From Desulfovirgula sp. (lineage in GTDB: Bacteria > Bacillota > Desulfotomaculia > Desulfotomaculales > Desulfovirgulaceae): DNA of 64,000 nt. The number at the start of each line of letters is the position of its first letter. Within the stretch, counting starts at the first letter, position 1. The translations under genes and the position numbers were made by a program. The stretch covers positions 1-64,000 of the forward strand of contig DYEX01000121.1 in the NCBI GenBank assembly GCA_020725525.1, read 5' to 3'. Positions 58,770 to 64,000 of the stretch are shown piece after piece. The notes under the pieces were generated by a model that searched no databases, was not told the DNA's origin, and was given only the letters and a program-made list of their open reading frames with translations.

Positions 58770-60155
58770 CTATTGTAAATACGCTCCTGGCCTTGCGGTT
58801 AACGTCGCTCCGTACCAGAGATGGCGAAGATGTTCCAGCGATAGCTTCCCCCGTAAGAGGCATTTCATCACCCAGCCCGCCGTAGACAACAGGTAAAGGG
58901 GCCTGCCGTAGGCCCAGCGGTAAAGACCAGCTAACTCCCGGTAGAACTCCGATAAGGGCAATTTAGTGGGTAAAACTGCATGCAAAAGGTCAAAAAGGTC
59001 ATAATTAAAAGAAGTTATGCGTTCCTTTACCTGGTCGAAAAGCTCAGTACCGGGCAAAGGGGTGAGAACGCTGAAATAGGGTTGGTTGAGCTTCAGCCGT
59101 CTGATATACTCCCGCAACTTTTGAAAGTCCAATCTGGTAAACTGCGGGTCCACAATAAAGGAAGCATATACACCGATCTTCATTCTTTGCAGGAACTTTA
59201 AGGCTCGCTCGTTATTTTCCACGCTGTTGCGTTTGTCCACCTGTTCCAAACCTTCCTGGTCCATTTTCTCAAACCCGATAAAGACCTGATTTAAACCAAC
59301 CTCTTTCCACTGGGCCACGATTTCCGGGTGGGAAACAATGGTATCGCTGCGGGCCTGAATGATATATCTCCTGGCCGGAAGCCGCTCCCCTTTGATGAGG
59401 GCGGCAATTTGAGCTGCCCTGTTTACATCGGTTAAAAAGTTGTCGTCGGTGAACAGTACATCTCCCGGGGGGAGCTGGGCCAGTTCTTCTAACACCCGCT
59501 CGGGACTCATGGCCCTGAATTTGCCCCTCTGAAAACGCCACACGCTGCAGAAATTGCACCGGAAAGGGCAGCCCCGGGAAGTTTCTACGGTTATCAGGGG
59601 GCGACGGAAACCGAGAAAATATCGCTCCCGGTAATCTTTGACCAGAGATCGCCGGGGAAAGGGCACTTCATCCAGATTGGCCAGTAAAGGCCGGAGGCCG
59701 GTGAAAAACTGGCCCTCGGGACGGTTTAACACCAGGCCCTGCACTCCAGACAGCTCTTCCCCACCCTCCAGGGCTGCTAACATCTCCGGGGTGGTAGTTT
59801 CCCCTTCACCCACCACCACCGCATCAATTGCCGGATCAAAAAAGTCTTCCGGGCTAAGGGAAGCATGGTGCCCGCCCACAAACACAAACAGTTGCGGGTT
59901 AATTTGTTTAAAGGCCCGGGCCAGCTCCACCACCTGGTAGGTATCTACCGTAAAAGAGCAGCTTATACCCACTGCCCGGGGCGCAAATTCTTGTATTACG
60001 TTTACCGGTAACCGGCCATCGATCAGGTCAACAATTTTTACCTGGTGGGCAGTGAGGGCTCCTGCTACAATTTCCAGGCCGAGGGGTTCGGCGCGGATCA
60101 CGCTTTTAAACCCCAGGCCATCCCTGGGCCGGGGCTGCACCAAGAGTACGTGCAT
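58770..60155 (-). CDS. Cobalamin-binding radical SAM protein (HpnR/BchE-like)
   Basis: A 461-residue class B radical SAM enzyme. The N-terminal B12-binding domain (about residues 1-150) has PLGLEIVAGAL and VGISCSFTVDTYQ. The radical SAM domain has ETSRGCPFRCNFCSVW (C-x3-C-x2-C), then DVLFTDDNFLTDV and FIGFEKMDQEG. The layout resembles hopanoid C-3 methylase HpnR and related P-methylase/cyclase families. Substrate unknown. It precedes the AOR remnant with a 10-base gap. Confidence 0.9.
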   Translation of the reverse strand: MHVLLVQPRPRDGLGFKSVIRAEPLGLEIVAGALTAHQVKIVDLIDGRLPVNVIQEFAPRAVGISCSFTVDTYQVVELARAFKQINPQLFVFVGGHHASLSPEDFFDPAIDAVVVGEGETTTPEMLAALEGGEELSGVQGLVLNRPEGQFFTGLRPLLANLDEVPFPRRSLVKDYRERYFLGFRRPLITVETSRGCPFRCNFCSVWRFQRGKFRAMSPERVLEELAQLPPGDVLFTDDNFLTDVNRAAQIAALIKGERLPARRYIIQARSDTIVSHPEIVAQWKEVGLNQVFIGFEKMDQEGLEQVDKRNSVENNERALKFLQRMKIGVYASFIVDPQFTRLDFQKLREYIRRLKLNQPYFSVLTPLPGTELFDQVKERITSFNYDLFDLLHAVLPTKLPLSEFYRELAGLYRWAYGRPLYLLSTAGWVMKCLLRGKLSLEHLRHLWYGATLTARPGAYLQ

Positions 60156-60371
60156 AACGGATCCCCTCCATCAACTTCACCGCTCAGATACTTTTTCTTC
60201 GTGCCCGCTCATTTACGTACTCTTCTGGCATGCACCGCAATTAAAAAGGTTAATCAAGCTCCCACCAGTTACGCCCCTTTTTACACCGGTATTTCCCGCC
60301 CGGATTGCAGCCAGTTCAAAAGCCGCTCCACCGGCGGGCCGGAACCCTGTGGTCCCGACCCGCATGCGTGT

Positions 60372-60803
60372 TTAACGCTCCTGCACGCCGCCGTGAGGTA
60401 TGAGATAGACGAAGAAGAAAACCACGGTAATCATGCTGTAAACGATCCTGATGGCCTGCCCACCGTAACGCATCTCAAAGAAGTCGCCGAGGGTAAACCC
60501 GCCCAGCCGCCGTAAGGGGCCGGCAAAGGAAATGAGAGCAAAAGCATACCCCACCGCTGCCCCGGCTGCGCAGGCAAGGGACATGGGGAGGCCGTAAACA
60601 TAACCCACCGCTACAAAACCCATGAAGGTGGCGGCGCTGCCAATTGCCGAAAAGATGGCCACCCCGTTTACCAGTGCCCCCACTGAACGCTCGGCCACCC
60701 AAAAAGAGGCTTCGCTGCGGGTACTGGCCCACCTGAACCACCAGCCAATTAAAAGCATAGTCAAAAAGTACAGGATTGCCACACCAAGTTCTACACCGCG
60801 CAT
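60372..60803 (-). pseudogene. N-terminal fragment of a sodium:solute symporter
   Basis: 143 codons match only the first four or so helices of SSS-family transporters (full proteins have about 500 residues): GWWFRWASTRSEASFWVAERS, GSAATFMGFVAVGYVYG and GGFTLGDFFEMRYGGQAIRI. After VYLIPHGG the frame ends in VQER and stop. Downstream to 60156 no symporter homology is visible in any frame. A downstream deletion is the simplest cause. Confidence 0.85.
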
Positions 60804-60850
60804 TTTTTCACCCCGCTTTCAGCTTGTTGTAATAAACATTGCCCCGCTTT

Positions 60851-61048
60851 TAAACTGCGTAAATGTTCAGTCAACCCGCTTAAGGCACGGCCCAGCACTC
60901 ACCACAATATGACTCTGCTCCCGGTGTTTCAGGTTTAATTGACAAATCAGGTTTTGGGAAGAACTAGTATTCCAGTGAGTGCTGGGTCCCGCTCACTCAT
61001 ATGCTCCGCGTAAGATGCGCACCACGTACTGAACATTTACTAAACTGC
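60851..61048. mobile_element. MITE-like element with 13-bp inverted ends and 8-bp target duplication
   Basis: The element spans 60859-61040 (182 bp). Its ends are perfect 13-bp inverted repeats, GTAAATGTTCAGT (60859-60871) and ACTGAACATTTAC (61028-61040). Both flanks carry the same 8-bp direct repeat TAAACTGC (60851-60858 and 61041-61048), a target-site duplication. GTAA ends with 8-bp duplications are typical of IS66-family elements. It encodes no transposase. A second inner inverted pair (CCCAGCACTCAC 60891-60902, GTGAGTGCTGGG 60975-60986) lets it fold back. It lies 55 bases upstream of the symporter fragment. Confidence 0.85.
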
Positions 61049-61091
61049 ACCTGCTAACCACCTCCTTTGTTACGAACGGGTTCCGATGATC

Positions 61092-61118
61092 GGGCCGGGA
61101 TAAAACTTATCCCGGCCC
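61092..61118 (-). terminator. 12-bp hairpin after the hydantoinase operon
   Basis: GGGCCGGGATAA / TTATCCCGGCCC with an AAC loop, perfect stem, just beyond the last gene of the operon. No U tract follows on the minus strand, so classical termination is uncertain. Confidence 0.55.
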
Positions 61119-61129
61119 AACCAGCCCGG

Positions 61130-61660
61130 CTAGTAATCTTCCAGGTCCAGCTTCATGACTTCGTTAAAGCGGTTGATCATGCTGTAAAGGCAAATCAGGC
61201 AGGTGATTTCCACTATCTGGGAGTCGGAGTAAAACTGTTGCATGCGGGCAAAGAGCTCGTCGGACACCCCGTTGGCATCGCGGCTCAGCTTTTCGGTATA
61301 CTCCAGGGCTACCTTTTCTGCCTCGGTGAGGAGGGGGGAGTCCAGGTGGTCTACGGCTGCAATCTCCTCATCCGTCATCTCCATCTTGCGCATGATCTGG
61401 ACGTGGGCATGGCTGCAGTAAGCCGAACCGTTTACTCTAGAAGCTTTCAAAATAATCTTTTCCTTTAGCCTGGCATCCACCTCATCGGGAGCCTGTACCG
61501 CAGCCACAAAGGGTCCGATGGTACGCAGTATTTCCGGTTTATAGGCCATTATTTTATAGATATTGGTTACCTTCCCCCGTTTTGCAATCATGCGCTGGTA
61601 AGCTTCCTTTATGCGGGGATCCTTTGCCTCTTCTTCTTCGATGTATTTCAGCCTGGCCAT
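61130..61660 (-). CDS. Carboxymuconolactone decarboxylase / AhpD-like protein
   Basis: About 176 residues, all-alpha. NGSAYCSHAHVQIMRKM is the conserved Cys-x-x-x-His-type centre of the AhpD/CMD fold, preceded by KEKIILKASRVNG. The family includes alkylhydroperoxidases and gamma-carboxymuconolactone decarboxylases. ATG 61660 is preferred over an upstream GTG since AGAGG lies 8 bases before it. Last gene of the hydantoinase operon, 11 bases or so after hyuB. Confidence 0.85.
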   Translation of the reverse strand: MARLKYIEEEEAKDPRIKEAYQRMIAKRGKVTNIYKIMAYKPEILRTIGPFVAAVQAPDEVDARLKEKIILKASRVNGSAYCSHAHVQIMRKMEMTDEEIAAVDHLDSPLLTEAEKVALEYTEKLSRDANGVSDELFARMQQFYSDSQIVEITCLICLYSMINRFNEVMKLDLEDY

Positions 61661-61680
61661 ATAATTCACCTCTTTCCTGC

Positions 61681-63519
61681 CTACAGGACTTGCTCTTGAG
61701 CCTTCATTTTCTGGCGTAGCTTTTCAGTAGCCTTATAGTCTATCTCAAAGGTTGCCGGATTTATTACCACCCCGTAAACATTGCGGGCCGTTTCCAGAGT
61801 GATGTACTCATCAATGACGTCTTCCCTCACCAGCCACGGCTCCCTCTCCAGAGGAGAACCGTAGCCGCCGCCACCGGTCATGGCCCAGTATATGGTCTGG
61901 TCCGGGGTTATCTTTTCTCCCTGAAATTTTGAGGGCAAAACTTTAATGGTTTCCCCCGTCCGGGCATCCCGCAACTCAGCCCTGGCCGGGTGGCCTCCAC
62001 GACCGCCAAACACACCATGCACGGGGGTATAAAACTTGGTGCACAGGGAAGTGCATTCCACCACCGTTCCCACGGGACTCACCTCGTACTCCACCCCCAT
62101 GCCCCCCCGGCGCCGGCCCGCTCCACTCCCGGGAAAGTTCTCATCCTTACAAATGCGCCGGTAGCGATATAAAAGCGGCCAGTATTGCTCTTCGATTTCG
62201 ATATTGGGCATGGTGACATTGGAACATTTCTGACAGGCGGTGGGCCAGCCGTCCAAAGTTTTCCTGCCCCCGCCACCGCCGCCGCCGGCACTCTGCAGCA
62301 GCGCTATAAAGGGTTTACCGGTGCGCGGGTCCGTGCCAAACATGAACTGGAAGCCCCAGGCTCCCGCCCAGACCCCCGATCCCAGCTCGGGGTTGGCCAG
62401 GCTCAGGCAGTACCATACCAGGTTGTGCACCAGGTGTCCCGTTTCGGTGCTGCACGCCCCAATAGCCGCCCCTGGATTACAGTTGAGCAGGCTGCCCCGC
62501 TCGGTAATGAGATCCATGGGCACCATGGAACCGTAACACTTGGGACAATCGGGCAGCATGGCCATTAGAGCCGAGTAGGAGTGGGCAACCACATTCCCCC
62601 ACCGGGAGTTGATGAATCCCTTTGCCTGGGGATCGGTGCCGCTGAAATCAAAGGTAAGGCGATCTCCCCTGACGATCATGGCACATTTTACCCGGTAGCT
62701 CTTATCGGTCTGTCCGTCCCCGTCTACAAAATCTTCTCCCTCATATACCCCATCGGGCATAGCCGCAATCAGGCTTCTAACCTTTGCTTCAGCATAGTGG
62801 TGCAGGGCAATATAGATATCTTTGAGGGTTTTGACCCCGTAGCGGGCCGCCAGTTCCTGTAACCGCATGGCACCTACCTTTACCCCATGCACCTGGGCCA
62901 TGAGATCGCCCCGCTGGGGTTCAGGCATACGTACATTGGTCAGGAAAATATTCAGGATATCTTCCCGTAATTTGCCCCCCTCAAAAAGTTTGGTGGTGGG
63001 CGGAAAACGAACTCCCTCCTGGTAAAGTTCAGTAGCCCTGGGCGAAATGCTGGTGGGAGCAATTCCTCCCATGTCCAGGTGGTGCACCACACATCCTGCA
63101 AAGCCGATCAGCTCTCCCTGGAAATAAACCGGGTGGAAAAGGGATAAGTCGGGAGTATGACCCCCGCCGTACAGGGCATCGTTGCTCATGAAGATATCAC
63201 CTTCGCGGATGTTTTCCCAACCCACCGTATCAATTAACGCTTCCAGGTGATACTGCATGGCTCCCTGGTGGCCGGGCAGAAATTCTCCCATGCCCACCAT
63301 GTGACCTTCGTGGTCAAAAACGGCACAGGAAAAATCCTTGGTTTCGGCAAAGATGGGGGTGTGGGCCGTGCTGTGCACCGCCGCTCCCATTTCGTTGGCA
63401 ATGGCAAATAACCGGTTTTTAACTATCTCCAGCAGCACCGGATCCACCTCGGGCACCGTTTCATGGGAAAGGATACAGTAATACCTTTCCTTATTGCCTT
63501 CCAGGCGTTCCACAGGCAT
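61681..63519 (-). CDS. Hydantoinase B / oxoprolinase-family subunit
   Basis: A 612-residue HyuB-like protein. VDPVLLEIVKNRLFAIANEMG is the N-terminal signature, NDALYGGGHTPDLSLF and VVHHLDMGGIAPTS supply the conserved metal-site His/Asp, and GGGGGGGRKTLDG is a glycine-rich loop. A Cys pair, QKCSN and KC, may bind metal. Relatives act in ATP-dependent hydantoinases, 5-oxoprolinase, and acetone or acetophenone carboxylases. Which reaction is catalysed here is not clear; ketone carboxylation would fit the alcohol/ketone genes nearby. Confidence 0.88.
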   Translation of the reverse strand: MPVERLEGNKERYYCILSHETVPEVDPVLLEIVKNRLFAIANEMGAAVHSTAHTPIFAETKDFSCAVFDHEGHMVGMGEFLPGHQGAMQYHLEALIDTVGWENIREGDIFMSNDALYGGGHTPDLSLFHPVYFQGELIGFAGCVVHHLDMGGIAPTSISPRATELYQEGVRFPPTTKLFEGGKLREDILNIFLTNVRMPEPQRGDLMAQVHGVKVGAMRLQELAARYGVKTLKDIYIALHHYAEAKVRSLIAAMPDGVYEGEDFVDGDGQTDKSYRVKCAMIVRGDRLTFDFSGTDPQAKGFINSRWGNVVAHSYSALMAMLPDCPKCYGSMVPMDLITERGSLLNCNPGAAIGACSTETGHLVHNLVWYCLSLANPELGSGVWAGAWGFQFMFGTDPRTGKPFIALLQSAGGGGGGGRKTLDGWPTACQKCSNVTMPNIEIEEQYWPLLYRYRRICKDENFPGSGAGRRRGGMGVEYEVSPVGTVVECTSLCTKFYTPVHGVFGGRGGHPARAELRDARTGETIKVLPSKFQGEKITPDQTIYWAMTGGGGYGSPLEREPWLVREDVIDEYITLETARNVYGVVINPATFEIDYKATEKLRQKMKAQEQVL

Positions 63520-63532
63520 TTCTTTTCCCCCC

Positions 63533-64000
63533 TTAAACTGGAGTTATAATAGCGTTTAGAAATTCATCCCACTGGCACCGCTGACCGGGCCTGATGACCA
63601 GGGTGGTATCAGGGTACTCCACCACAGCCGGTCCTTCAATGGTGCAACCGGCAGGAATCTTCTCTCCCCGGTATACGGGTGTTTCCACAAATCCCCCTGC
63701 TTCACTGAAATACACCTGCCGCAAACCATTCCTGAAGGCAACACCATCAACTTCCACAATATCCCTGCGGGACAAAACGGGATGGGGCACCAGGCCCACT
63801 CCTTCCACCCTGAAAGTTACCACCTGCAGGGGAAGGTCCTCGCTGAAGCCGTACCTGGCCCGGTAAATATCTGCATAGGCCCGTTTCAGGGCCGGTAAAT
63901 GTTCCTCCCGCAGACGTGTTTCGGGCAGAGGTACATTCAGTTCGTGAAGCTGGCCCACAAAGCTCATGTCCGCCGAGGCCCGGATGATTATCTTATCCTC
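63533..64000 (-). CDS. Hydantoinase A / oxoprolinase-family subunit, C-terminal part
   Basis: The reading frame is open to the right edge of the window, so this is only the last 155 or so residues of a HyuA-type subunit (usually about 700). ADMSFVGQLHELNVPLP matches the conserved HyuA C-terminal segment, and GPAVVEYPDTTLVIRPG the family ending. It pairs with hyuB 13 bases downstream. Confidence 0.87.
   Translation of the reverse strand, partial: EDKIIIRASADMSFVGQLHELNVPLPETRLREEHLPALKRAYADIYRARYGFSEDLPLQVVTFRVEGVGLVPHPVLSRRDIVEVDGVAFRNGLRQVYFSEAGGFVETPVYRGEKIPAGCTIEGPAVVEYPDTTLVIRPGQRCQWDEFLNAIITPV

Noticed and set aside
60156..60371. Possible C-terminal continuation of the truncated symporter
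   Set aside because: None of the three minus-strand frames shows symporter helices; each is closed by stops or reads as unstructured sequence.

Overview
The window looks like a chromosomal segment of a Gram-positive anaerobe of the Desulfotomaculum/Pelotomaculum type (Bacillota). This is an inference from gene content: a cdaA-cdaR-glmM-glmS cluster with a glmS ribozyme, a T-box-controlled ilv-leu-cimA operon, TRAP transporters, electron-transfer flavoprotein, several radical SAM enzymes and ketone/alcohol metabolism, all in GC-rich DNA. No rRNA, tRNA or CRISPR array was seen.

Region 1 (1-10.8 kb) is an accessory island, visibly more AT-rich than the rest. The 3' end of a group II intron lies at its left edge. 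Eight tightly packed minus-strand genes follow, transcribed from about 10.8 kb down to 0.2 kb: GNAT acetyltransferase, a tRNA-guanine-transglycosylase-like (DpdA-like) base-exchange enzyme, a winged-helix protein, a small P-loop ATPase, a 1339-residue BrxC-like ATPase with coiled coils, a compact PglZ-domain protein, a HerA-like ATPase and a sigma-70 family factor. This looks like a BREX-like chassis in which the PglX methyltransferase is replaced by a 7-deazaguanine-type transglycosylase. It is the best candidate for an undescribed system in the window.

Region 2 (10.8-11.6 kb) is a gene-poor junction. Region 3 (11.6-17.1 kb) carries cdaA, cdaR, glmM and glmS on the minus strand (c-di-AMP synthesis and UDP-GlcNAc precursor synthesis), with a canonical promoter before glmM and a glmS ribozyme before glmS. 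Region 4 (17.2-31.2 kb) is one long minus-strand branched-chain amino-acid operon: ilvE, ilvD, ilvB, ilvN, ilvC, a second ilvB, leuA, leuC, leuD, leuB, cimA. A consensus promoter and a T-box leader with a probable Ile (AUC) specifier precede it. CimA plus LeuBCD gives a threonine-independent route to isoleucine.

Region 5 (31.3-38.9 kb) holds two MFS transporters, an O-methyltransferase-like protein, a DUF2148 protein, and a radical SAM / acyl-CoA synthetase / sirtuin set. Region 6 (38.9-58.8 kb) is catabolic: a TRAP binding protein, an aminotransferase, two acetoacetate-decarboxylase-like proteins, and an operon of acyl-CoA dehydrogenase, HMG-CoA-synthase-like protein, thiolase, DUF35 protein, TRAP DctQ and EtfBA. 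These are followed by a secondary-alcohol (isopropanol-type) dehydrogenase, an iron-type alcohol dehydrogenase, a two-component system, a complete TRAP DctPQM set and a soluble chemoreceptor-like protein. A paired direct repeat with exactly 21-bp periodicity lies upstream of both the acyl-CoA dehydrogenase operon and the chemoreceptor gene, suggesting one shared regulator.

Region 7 (58.3-64 kb) contains decayed genes (the C-terminal end of a tungsten aldehyde oxidoreductase and the N-terminal end of a sodium:solute symporter), a cobalamin-binding radical SAM enzyme, a 182-bp IS66-like MITE with an 8-bp target duplication, and a carboxymuconolactone-decarboxylase-like / hydantoinase B / hydantoinase A operon that runs off the right edge.
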